64,000 bases of DNA, taken from DATKRB01 sp036501425 (GTDB taxonomy: Bacteria; Actinomycetota; Acidimicrobiia; Acidimicrobiales; RAAP-2). The stretch covers positions 62,001 through 126,000 of the forward strand of contig DASYAI010000056.1 of assembly GCA_036501425.1 (NCBI GenBank), read 5' to 3'. Each line of letters begins with the position of its first letter. Positions within the stretch are counted from its first letter, which is position 1. A model generated the notes under the pieces. The model made no database searches. It was not told where the DNA came from and was given only the letters and a program-made list of their open reading frames with translations. A program made the position numbers and the translations under genes. This document shows, piece after piece, positions 8,338 through 15,833 of the stretch.

Positions 8338-9345
8338 TCAGGCCGGTCCGGCCACTTCGCGCCGGTGCCCGTCCGAGAGCTGCCGCAGGTCCTCGGCGTC
8401 GAGCAGCGCCGCGTCGACCGCCGCCACCCGGCACGGCGTGACGGCCACCAACGACGAGGTCCGGGCTCCGCCCTCCAGATGGGCCCGCTCCCCGAGCAGC
8501 GCCCCCGGGCCGTACTCGGCCAGTCGCTCCCCGGCTCGCTCCACCCGCAGCACGCCGTCGAGCACCAGGTAGACCTCGGTGCCCCGGTCCCCCTCGCGCA
8601 CGAGATGGGCGCCGGCTCGGACCCGCTCGATCCGCGGCTTGCCCGCGCCGCTCATCATCTGGGCCGACAGCGACCGCTCGAGCGCGCTCTCCACCGCGGT
8701 GACCAGGGCCTCCGAGTCGCGGTCGCCCCAGGGGCTGTGCTTGCCGAACGAACGGCGGTACCAGTCCCGGAAGTCGGTCAGCCCCGACTTCTGCACCAGC
8801 CGGCCCTGGGCGTCGTAGACCCAGTGGCGGGGGAACGGGCTGGCCCCGCTCAGGGTCGAGCTGACCCGCCCGTCGGCGCCGAGGGTGAGCGAGAGCGTGG
8901 TCCACACCAGGGGAGCCTGCCACTGGACGAACGGGCGGCGGCGCACCCGCCGGGGCGCCGGCAGCCCGGTCCGGCCGCCGGCGGTCTGCACGAAGGTCAC
9001 CGCCCCCGCCTCGTGCCGGGGTGCCCGCTGGAGCAACGGCAGCCCGACCGCCTGAAAGCAGTGCCGCAGCGCGGCCACCTTGACGGTCGTCGAGCCCATC
9101 ATGGCGCCGCCGTCGTAGCCCTGGGCGGTGATGGCGCCCGACGTCTCGTCCACCTCGATCCAGGCCGTCAGCACGTTGGCGAAGCGGAACCGGTCGGCCG
9201 CGCACAGCGCCTCGATGTCGACCAGCTCGTCGGGCGGCGGCGCGTCGTAGTGGGTGAAGCCGGCGTCGAACGCCAGCCGGGTGGTCCCCTCGATCGCCTC
9301 GGAGGGGATCCACGACAGGGACGTGACGGTGCTCTGATGGCGCAT
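8338..9345 (-). CDS. Cyclic-nucleotide-binding domain protein with an uncharacterised N-terminal domain
   Basis: Protein of 335 residues. The C-terminal third (about 230-320) is a cNMP-binding domain: GAHLVREGDRGTEVYLVLDG beta roll, then the phosphate-binding cassette LGERAHLEGGARTSS with the expected Glu and Arg. No helix-turn-helix follows, so it is not a Crp-type regulator. The first 220 residues match no family I recognise. It heads an operon with the MBL and FAD genes and is divergent, across 132 bp, from a response-regulator/nucleotide-cyclase, so the pair may form a second-messenger source and effector. Confidence 0.78.
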   Translation of the reverse strand: MRHQSTVTSLSWIPSEAIEGTTRLAFDAGFTHYDAPPPDELVDIEALCAADRFRFANVLTAWIEVDETSGAITAQGYDGGAMMGSTTVKVAALRHCFQAVGLPLLQRAPRHEAGAVTFVQTAGGRTGLPAPRRVRRRPFVQWQAPLVWTTLSLTLGADGRVSSTLSGASPFPRHWVYDAQGRLVQKSGLTDFRDWYRRSFGKHSPWGDRDSEALVTAVESALERSLSAQMMSGAGKPRIERVRAGAHLVREGDRGTEVYLVLDGVLRVERAGERLAEYGPGALLGERAHLEGGARTSSLVAVTPCRVAAVDAALLDAEDLRQLSDGHRREVAGPA

Positions 9346-9477
9346 CGCGCCATGGTCGACCCGCCGCGGCCGGCGGCCCAGGGTGCTGGCAGTCGGGCCG
9401 CGGGGGCACTAGCACCCCCCGGCGACGGGCGCTCGCCCCCTGGCCGGAGCCCCCTCCGGGTGAGAGAACAGGATCGC

Positions 9478-10908
9478 ATGACCGACGACGCGCCAACCGG
9501 GACCATCGAGATCTTTCTGGCCGACGACAACCTCATCGTCCGCGAGGGGGTGCGCGCGCTGATCGAGCGCCACCCCGATCTGCACGTGGTGGGGGTGGCC
9601 GCCGACTACGACGAGGTGATCGAGGGGGCCACCGCCGCCCACCCGCACGTGCTGGTGACCGACATCCGCATGCCCCCGAGCTTCGGGCGCGAGGGCATCG
9701 AGGCGGCGCAGGAGATCAAGAAGCGCCACCCGGGCACCGGGGTCGTCGTCCTCTCCCAGTACGACGACCCCGAGTACGCCGTCTCGCTGCTCGCGCAGGG
9801 CTCGGCCGGCTACGGGTACCTGCTGAAGGACCACGTCGCCGAAGGCAACCAGCTCGTCGAGGCCATCCGGTCGGTGGCCACGGGGGGCACCGCCCTCGAC
9901 CCGGCGATCGTCGACGCGCTGGTGCGGCCGGTCACCAGCCACGGCGGCCTCAGCCCCGAGGAGGAGGAGCTCCTCGGGCTGGTCGCCGAAGGCAAGCCGA
10001 TCAAGGCCATCGCGGCGACGCGCGGGCTGCCCCCCGAGGCGGTCGACGCCGAGGTGGAGGCGGTCTTCGTCAAGCTCGCCGAGGGCGTCTCGGCGGGAAC
10101 GGAGGGCGCGCTCAAGCGGCTGCGCCTCCTGCATCAGGCCATCGTCGACCGCGAGGAGCAGGGCGAGACGCTCTCGCGCCTGTTGCCCGGCGGGCTGGCC
10201 GAAAAGCTGCGCCGCGACGGCCGGCGGATCGGCGAGACCGAGCGGGTGGAGGTGACCGTCCTCATGAGCGACATCCGGTCCTACTCGTCGATCGCCGAGC
10301 ACGCCGATCCGAGCCAGCTGGCCGGGCAGCTCAACACCCACCGGGCGGCGATGAACCGGGCCATCCTGGCCAACGGCGGCACCGTCATGCAGTTCGTGGG
10401 CGACGCCGTCATGGCGGTCTTCGGTGCGCCGTTCTCCCAGCCGGACCACGCCGACCGGTCGGTCGAGGCGGCCAAGGGGATGCACGCCGAGCAGCGGGTC
10501 ATCAACGAGCAGTGGGCGCTCGAGGGGCGACCGGCCTTCGGCCTGGGGCTCGGGCTGTCGACCGGCGAGGCCGCGGCAGCGCTCCTCGGGTCCGAGGAGC
10601 GCCTCGAATATACGGTGGTGGGCGACACGGTGAACATGGCCCAACGCTTGCAACAGCTGGCCGCGGCCGGCGAGACCGTGCTGTCGGAGGGCACCCGGCT
10701 GGCGCTGTCCCGTCCGGTGGCCTTCGTCGCGCTGCCGGCACAGTTGGTGAAGGGAAGGGAGGCTCCCGTGCAGGCCTACAAGATCGCCGCCGAGGCACCG
10801 GCTCCGCCGGCCTCGGCCGCGCTGCCCGTAACACCGCCGGAGGCCGGCGTCCCGCCGGCAGCGGGGGTCCGAACCGACGTCGAGATGGACGTGGGAGCCG
10901 GGGCATGA
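9478..10908 (+). CDS. Response regulator fused to a class III nucleotide cyclase
   Basis: Protein of 476 residues: REC domain (1-120; acidic pair Asp16-Asp17, phosphoacceptor Asp62 in VTDIRMPP), a LuxR-like helix-turn-helix region (about 155-215; LSPEEEELLGLVAEGKPIKAIA), then a class III cyclase domain (about 255-430). Metal-binding Asp265 (VLMSDIRSY) and Asp309 (FVGDAVMAV) and the transition-state Asn and Arg in VNMAQRL are intact. The position of the adenine-selecting lysine is Gln305. The ATG at 9478 has an AGGA 8 bases upstream. It overlaps the ABC ATPase gene by four bases. Confidence 0.88.
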   Translation: MTDDAPTGTIEIFLADDNLIVREGVRALIERHPDLHVVGVAADYDEVIEGATAAHPHVLVTDIRMPPSFGREGIEAAQEIKKRHPGTGVVVLSQYDDPEYAVSLLAQGSAGYGYLLKDHVAEGNQLVEAIRSVATGGTALDPAIVDALVRPVTSHGGLSPEEEELLGLVAEGKPIKAIAATRGLPPEAVDAEVEAVFVKLAEGVSAGTEGALKRLRLLHQAIVDREEQGETLSRLLPGGLAEKLRRDGRRIGETERVEVTVLMSDIRSYSSIAEHADPSQLAGQLNTHRAAMNRAILANGGTVMQFVGDAVMAVFGAPFSQPDHADRSVEAAKGMHAEQRVINEQWALEGRPAFGLGLGLSTGEAAAALLGSEERLEYTVVGDTVNMAQRLQQLAAAGETVLSEGTRLALSRPVAFVALPAQLVKGREAPVQAYKIAAEAPAPPASAALPVTPPEAGVPPAAGVRTDVEMDVGAGA

Positions 10909-11636
10909 GCGGCGTGGCCGCGCTCGACGCGCACCGGGTCCGCAAGACCTTCGAGGCGGAGAACGCGCCGGTACGCGCCCTGCGGGGCGTCGACCTGACG
11001 GTCGAGCGGGGCGACTTCGTGGCGCTGATGGGTCCCTCGGGCTGCGGCAAGTCGACGTTCTTGAACCTGGTGGCCGGCCTGGACACCGCCGACGAGGGCA
11101 CCATCGCGGTGGCGGGCGAGCAGGTGACCGGGCGCAGCGAGGACGACCTGGCCCGCCTGCGCCGCACCCACATCGGGATCGTGTTCCAGTTCTTCAACCT
11201 GCTCGAGAGCATGACCGTGCTCGAGAACGTGGCGCTGCCCGCGATCATCGCCGGGCGCAAGCGCCGACCGGCCGAGACCCGGGCGCGCGACCTCCTCGAC
11301 CTGCTCGGGATCGGGGACAAGTCCTCCGCCATGCCCGGGGTCCTGTCGGGCGGCCAGCGCCAGCGGCTGGCCATCGCCCGGGCCCTGGCCAACGAGCCCA
11401 CCCTGCTGCTGGCCGACGAGCCCACCGGGGCGCTCGACTCGGAGGGGGGCCAGGAGGTCATCGAGCTGCTGAGCCGGCTGCACCACGGCGGCCAGACCAT
11501 CATGCTCGTGACCCACGACGCCAACGTGGCCGAGGCGGCCCAACGGCTGGTGAAGATGCGCGACGGCCGGATCGTCGAGGACCACCCGCCCGACGAGACG
11601 GCGGTCAGCGGGGGCACGACGGTCGGCTCGCGGTGA
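10905..11636 (+). CDS. ABC transporter ATP-binding protein, LolD/MacB type, without a permease
   Basis: ATPase of 243 residues with all catalytic motifs: Walker A GPSGCGKST, Q-loop FQFFNLLESMTV, signature LSGGQRQRLAIARAL, Walker B LLLADEPTGALD and the switch histidine in VTHD. The sequence is that of FtsX-type lipoprotein or peptide export and sensing systems. No FtsX/MacB-type permease is encoded next to it. It is embedded by ATGA and GTGA overlaps between a cyclase-type response regulator and a histidine kinase, which suggests a role in signal perception, by analogy with ABC-coupled kinases; that is inferred. Confidence 0.88.
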   Translation: MSGVAALDAHRVRKTFEAENAPVRALRGVDLTVERGDFVALMGPSGCGKSTFLNLVAGLDTADEGTIAVAGEQVTGRSEDDLARLRRTHIGIVFQFFNLLESMTVLENVALPAIIAGRKRRPAETRARDLLDLLGIGDKSSAMPGVLSGGQRQRLAIARALANEPTLLLADEPTGALDSEGGQEVIELLSRLHHGGQTIMLVTHDANVAEAAQRLVKMRDGRIVEDHPPDETAVSGGTTVGSR

Positions 11637-13840
11637 CCGACCGCACCGGCCTGGTCGCCGCCACTCCAGAGCACCCGGGTCCGGACCCGACGGCGCCCGA
11701 GCGCGCCGGTCCGCCCGAAGCTCCCGACCCCGGTGGGCCGGGCGGGCCGCTCGGCGCGGGGTCGGCTCGCCGCCGGCCCTGGCTCCCCGACGGGCTGCTC
11801 CTCCCCGCCACGGTGGCGCTCGGAATCGTCGCCCTGGGGCGGCCCGACCGGGCCGGCCTGCCGGGGCTCGACGTGGCGGTCTTCGCCGTCCTCGTCGCCT
11901 GGTCGCTGACGGCGGTCACGGCTCGGCTGCGGTGCGACGCGCCGCTGCTCGGTCGGCTGGTCGGCGTCGGGGCGCTGCTCGGTGCGGCGGCCCTGTGGGC
12001 GGACCGGCTGGCCCGGTCCAGTGCCGGGGCCGAGCACAGCGCGGCGCGGGTGGTCCTGGCCTCGGCGGTGCCGCTGCTGGTGGCGCTCACCGTCCACGTC
12101 CTGCTGGCGTTGCCCGACGGCCAGCTGGCCGGGCGGGGCCGCCAGGTCACCGCCGCCGGCGCGTACGGCGCCGCCGTGGTCGTCGCCGGGTCGCTGGCCG
12201 CCGGCGGCGTCACCCCCGCCGTCTGGGCGGCCGTCGTGGTCTGGGCCTTCGGGGTGGGAAGCGTGCTGCCGGCCGTCCTGCGCCGCTATACCGCGTCAGG
12301 CGGCCACGCCCGGGAGCGGATGCAGTGGCTGGCGGTCGGCGTGATCGGGTCGGGCACCATCTCGCTGGCCGCCTGCGTCCTCGAGGTGCTGGTGCGCTGG
12401 CCGGGCCGGGCCGACGTGGTGGCGGTGGCCAGCACCCTGCTCATCCCGGCCGCGGTGCTGGTGTCCCAGGTCCCCGCGCTGGCCCAGCGGGCGGACCGGC
12501 TGCTCGTCCACGTCCTGTCGGTCGGGGGCTTCGCCGTGGTGGTGTCGGTCATCTACCTGGTGGTGGTGCTCGGACTGGGCGGGCGGCCGAGCGGACAGGC
12601 CGACCGCCAGGTGCTCGGCCTGTCCATGGTCGCGGCGGCCATCGCCGCGATCGGCTACGTCCCGGCCCGCGACCGGTTGATCCGGGCGTCGACCAACCTG
12701 GTCTACGGGGCCAAGGAGGCCCCCGACGAGGTGCTGCGCACCTTCGGGAGCCGGCTGACCCGGGCCATCACCATGGACGAGCTGCTGCTGCAGCTGGTCG
12801 AGTCGCTCCGCAAGACCATGGCGCTGACCAGCGCCGAGGTGTACTCGGGCGCCGGCGACGTCCTCGAGCGGACGGTGTCGGTGCCCGACCGCGGGCCGGG
12901 CTCCCTCGTGATGACCGAGCGGGAGCGACCGGTGCTCGCCCGCGCCGGAGTGTCGGGCAACGCCTGGGCGGCGGTCTGGCTGCCCACCCTGCTCGACGAC
13001 CGGGCCGGCCACCAGGTCCGGATCGCCCCCATCAGCCACGGCGGGGAGCTGCTCGGGCTGATCGTCGTGGAGCGCCCGGTGGACAGCGACACCTTCACCG
13101 AGGAGGACGACCGGGTCCTCACCGAGCTGGCCCGCCAGGTGGGCCTGGCCTTCCACAACGTGCAGCTGGACGCCGCCCTGCAGACCACCCTCGACGAGGT
13201 GCGCAAGCAGGCCGACGAGCTGCGGGCGTCGCGGGCCCGGATCGTGGCCAGCGGCGACGCCGAGCGTCGCCGGGTCGAGCGCAACCTCCACGACGGCGCC
13301 CAGCAGCACCTCGTCGCCCTGGCGGTCAACCTCCGCCTCACCCGCGACGTCGTGGTCGAGGACCCCACCGGGGCGCTCGAGATGCTCGACCTGCTGGCCG
13401 AGTCGGTCCAACAGACGATCCAGGAGCTGCGCGAGCTCGCCCACGGCATCTACCCGCCCCTGCTGGTCGACAGCGGGCTGGGCGAGGCCCTGCGGGCGGC
13501 GTGCAACCGCAGCCCGCTCGACGTCGGCCTCACCTGCGAGGGCATCGGTCGCTACCCGGCCGAGATGGAGGCGGCGGTCTACTTCTGCTGCCTCGAGGCA
13601 CTGCAGAACGCGGCCAAGCACGCGCCGGGGGCCACGGTGGAGGTCCGGGTCTGGGAGGACGCCGGGGGCATCTTGTTTTCGGTGCGCGACGACGGGCCCG
13701 GCTTCGAGCCCGAGGCGGCCCGCCGGGGTCACGGCTTCGTCAACATGGCCGACCGCCTGGGGGCCTTCGGCGGGACCGTCCGCTGGGAGTCCGAGGTCGG
13801 TGCCGGCAGCATCATCCGGGGGTCCATGCCGCTCCCCTGA
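11633..13840 (+). CDS. Membrane-bound NarL-type sensor histidine kinase
   Basis: Protein of 735 residues. A proline-rich N-terminus is followed by about eight hydrophobic segments (roughly residues 55-330), a GAF-like region (about 370-510), a HisKA_3 dimerisation helix with the phosphoacceptor His553 in ERNLHDGAQQHL, and an HATPase_c domain with VRDDGPGF. The arrangement resembles DesK/LiaS-type kinases with intramembrane or membrane-proximal sensing. The GTG at 11633 overlaps the ABC ATPase stop. Possible partners are the upstream REC-cyclase and the two convergent response regulators at 13857 and 14321. Confidence 0.9.
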   Translation: MTDRTGLVAATPEHPGPDPTAPERAGPPEAPDPGGPGGPLGAGSARRRPWLPDGLLLPATVALGIVALGRPDRAGLPGLDVAVFAVLVAWSLTAVTARLRCDAPLLGRLVGVGALLGAAALWADRLARSSAGAEHSAARVVLASAVPLLVALTVHVLLALPDGQLAGRGRQVTAAGAYGAAVVVAGSLAAGGVTPAVWAAVVVWAFGVGSVLPAVLRRYTASGGHARERMQWLAVGVIGSGTISLAACVLEVLVRWPGRADVVAVASTLLIPAAVLVSQVPALAQRADRLLVHVLSVGGFAVVVSVIYLVVVLGLGGRPSGQADRQVLGLSMVAAAIAAIGYVPARDRLIRASTNLVYGAKEAPDEVLRTFGSRLTRAITMDELLLQLVESLRKTMALTSAEVYSGAGDVLERTVSVPDRGPGSLVMTERERPVLARAGVSGNAWAAVWLPTLLDDRAGHQVRIAPISHGGELLGLIVVERPVDSDTFTEEDDRVLTELARQVGLAFHNVQLDAALQTTLDEVRKQADELRASRARIVASGDAERRRVERNLHDGAQQHLVALAVNLRLTRDVVVEDPTGALEMLDLLAESVQQTIQELRELAHGIYPPLLVDSGLGEALRAACNRSPLDVGLTCEGIGRYPAEMEAAVYFCCLEALQNAAKHAPGATVEVRVWEDAGGILFSVRDDGPGFEPEAARRGHGFVNMADRLGAFGGTVRWESEVGAGSIIRGSMPLP

Positions 13841-13856
13841 GCCCGCCCGGGCCCGA

Positions 13857-14255
13857 TCAGCCCCCGGCGACCTGAAAGGGCTCGGCGTCCTGGTCGGCCC
13901 AGAGCCGGCGCAGCGTCTCGGGACCCAGCCGCTCCTTGTGCACGTAGGCCCGGGCGCCGCTGGAGGTCGCTTCGGGGGGCAGGTCGCCCACGTCGTAGGT
14001 GGAGCACAAGAACACCACCGTGCCCGGGTGGGCGGCCACGATCCGGCGGGTGGCCTCGATCCCGCTCATCTCGGGCATGTTGATGTCCATCAGCACGAGG
14101 GCGGGCCGCAGCTCGTCGGCCATCGAGATCGCCTCGGCCCCGCTTGCCGCCTCGCCGACCAGCTCGAAGTCCTCGGTCCGGCGCAGCACCGCCCGGGCGG
14201 CGGCCCGGAAGGGCGCCTGGTCGTCCACCACGAGGACGGCGAGCGGCTCTCCCAT
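13857..14255 (-). CDS. Single-domain response regulator (REC only)
   Basis: Receiver domain of 132 residues with no output domain. The acidic pair is in VLVVDDQ, the phosphoacceptor aspartate in LVLMDINMPEMSG, the conserved Ser/Thr in FLCSTYD and the lysine in AYVHKERL. It may be a CheY-like messenger or a phosphate sink for the histidine kinase that ends 16 bp away on the other strand. The C-terminus after the REC fold is only about 15 residues, which rules out a DNA-binding domain. Confidence 0.88.
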   Translation of the reverse strand: MGEPLAVLVVDDQAPFRAAARAVLRRTEDFELVGEAASGAEAISMADELRPALVLMDINMPEMSGIEATRRIVAAHPGTVVFLCSTYDVGDLPPEATSSGARAYVHKERLGPETLRRLWADQDAEPFQVAGG

Positions 14256-14320
14256 CTCCTCATCGTTTCACGCCGTCGGCGCCACGAAGATGGTGGTGCC
14301 CTCTCCCGGCGGCGGGGTGG

Positions 14321-14989
14321 TCAGCCTCCGGTCTGCTCGCTCAGGTAGACGAGCACCGCCTTGACCCGCCGGTTGACGTCCTTCTCCTCGGACAGGCCGA
14401 GCTTGGAGAAGATGGAGTTGCTGTGCTTCTCCACCGCCCGCTCGGACACCTCGAGGGCGTCGGCGATGGCGGCGTTGCTCTTGCCCTGGGCCATCTCGGC
14501 CAGGATCTCGCTCTCGCGCGGCGTGAGCCAGGTCAGGTCGGTCTTGCGGCGGCCGCGGGCCCGGACGAGCTCTTCGACGACCAGCGGGTCGATCACCGAG
14601 CCGCCCTCGGCCACGGTACGGATCGCGCGGGCCAGCTCCTCGGCGCCGGCCACCCGCTCCTTCAGCAGGTACGCCCGGCCCGAGGACCCTTCGGCCAGCA
14701 GGGAGAGCGCGTAGGAGGGGGCGGTGAACTGGCTCAAGACGACCACGCCGATCGCCGGCCGATGGGTGCGGAGCCAAGCGGCGGCCTCGATCCCCTCGTC
14801 GGTGCCGGTGGGCGGCATCCGGATGTCGGTGACCACCACGTCGGGCTCGTGCGCCTCGACCTGGGCCAGCAGCCCGGGCAGGTCCGCCGCCACGCCGACG
14901 AGCTCCATCTCGGTCTGGGCCGCCACCAGGCGCGACACCCCCTCGCGCAACAGCGCGTTGTCCTCGGCGAGCACCACTCGGATGGGCAT
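14321..14989 (-). CDS. NarL/LuxR-family response regulator
   Basis: DNA-binding response regulator of 222 residues: REC domain with VVVTDIRMPPTG and a switch lysine in AYLLKERV, then a LuxR helix-turn-helix, LTPRESEILAEMAQGKSN through VSERAVEKHSNSIFSKLGL. The REC domain is closely similar to that of the cyclase fusion at 9478 (both have IRMPP, VVVLSQ and LLKxxVA), so the two may have arisen by duplication and may share the kinase at 11633. The ATG at 14989 begins at the first conserved strand. It is divergent from a MerR gene. Confidence 0.92.
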   Translation of the reverse strand: MPIRVVLAEDNALLREGVSRLVAAQTEMELVGVAADLPGLLAQVEAHEPDVVVTDIRMPPTGTDEGIEAAAWLRTHRPAIGVVVLSQFTAPSYALSLLAEGSSGRAYLLKERVAGAEELARAIRTVAEGGSVIDPLVVEELVRARGRRKTDLTWLTPRESEILAEMAQGKSNAAIADALEVSERAVEKHSNSIFSKLGLSEEKDVNRRVKAVLVYLSEQTGG

Positions 14990-15132
14990 GGCGCCATGAC
15001 CGTAGCGCGGGCCCCGGGCGGCAGCCTGCGCTCGATGGGCAGGCCGGCGATACCATGACCCCGGCGCCCGCCCGACGGCGGACCGAGGGCCGCCGGACAT
15101 CTCGACCCGCCCCGCCAACCTGGAGCCAAGCC

Positions 15133-15747
15133 GTGGCCCTGATCCCCGACCGACCTTCCCCCACCCCCGCCCGCCACCGCGGGTCGACCCGGGCCGCCGT
15201 CGTTCCCGTGCCCGAGGCGTCCTCGACCGGGCACGACGCACCGTCGTCCGGGCGCGACGCATCGTCGACCGGGCGCGACGCCACGGTCACCTCGTCGGGC
15301 ACCGCGGCCACCATGCGCATCAGCGACGCCGCCGAGCGGCTGGGCGTCTCGGCCCGCACCCTGCGGTTCTACGAGGAGCTCCAGCTGGTGACCCCGTCGG
15401 GCCACACCGCCGGGGGCGCCCGCCGGTACTCCAACGAGGACCTCGCCCGCATCGAGCGCGTCCAGGAGCTGAAGGACATCCTCGGCCTCGGCCTCGACGA
15501 GATCAAAGAGGTCCTCGACACCGAAGCCCGGATCGAGGAGCTCCGGCGGGCGTACCGCGAGAACGCCGGCGTCTCGACGGCCGGGGCCCGGGCGGAGCGG
15601 CGGGCCATCCTGGTGGAGGCGCTCGAGCGGCGCGCCACGATCACTGAGCAGCTGGACCGCAAGATGGCCCGAATGGCGGCGTTCCGGGCCAAGCTCGCCG
15701 CCGACTCCGCCCGGGCCCGCGACCTGCTGGCCGAGCTCGACCGCTGA
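15133..15747 (+). CDS. MerR-family transcriptional regulator
   Basis: Regulator with a MerR winged helix (MRISDAAERLGVSARTLRFY, encoded from 15313) followed by a coiled-coil region (LVEALERRATITEQLDRKMARM). No metal-binding cysteines are seen, so the effector is unknown. The start is uncertain: I chose the GTG at 15133 because GGAG lies seven bases upstream, giving 204 residues with a disordered 60-residue leader. That leader holds a short SSTGRDA-type repeat. An ATG at 15055 and the ATG at 15313 are alternatives. Confidence 0.82.
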   Translation: MALIPDRPSPTPARHRGSTRAAVVPVPEASSTGHDAPSSGRDASSTGRDATVTSSGTAATMRISDAAERLGVSARTLRFYEELQLVTPSGHTAGGARRYSNEDLARIERVQELKDILGLGLDEIKEVLDTEARIEELRRAYRENAGVSTAGARAERRAILVEALERRATITEQLDRKMARMAAFRAKLAADSARARDLLAELDR

Positions 15748-15779
15748 CCGCCCGTCGGGTCGAGCGGCCCGAGGGGGTC

Positions 15780-15833
15780 CCGCTCGACGCCTCGTGCTCG
15801 ACCGTGACCCGCTCGATGCCTAGCGCTCGACCG
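15780..15833. repeat. Tandem repeat over the 3' end of the ABC exporter gene
   Basis: Two 25-bp copies (15780-15804 and 15809-15833) match at 22 positions with a 29-bp period. The second contains the last codons and the TAG (minus strand, 15820-15822) of the exporter gene. A related GCTCGACCG motif also occurs at the end of the convergent merR gene (15735-15743), so both gene ends share the unit, as at 2941-3003. Confidence 0.7.

Noticed and set aside
9381..9417. Inverted repeat GGGTGCT (9381-9387) / AGCACCC (9411-9417) between the cNMP-binding and cyclase genes
   Set aside because: Arms are short with a 23-base spacer in GC-rich sequence; no second copy supports an operator.
8365..9477. A long in-frame 5' extension of the response-regulator/cyclase gene, antisense to the cNMP-binding gene
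   Set aside because: It lies wholly on the complement of a better-supported gene, has no REC-like content, and the ATG at 9478 begins exactly at the receiver domain.
12296..13732. A 478-codon open frame antisense to the histidine kinase
   Set aside because: Composition (Arg, Gly, His, Gln-rich without domains) is what codon-biased GC-rich DNA gives on the opposite strand; the sense frame encodes a complete kinase.
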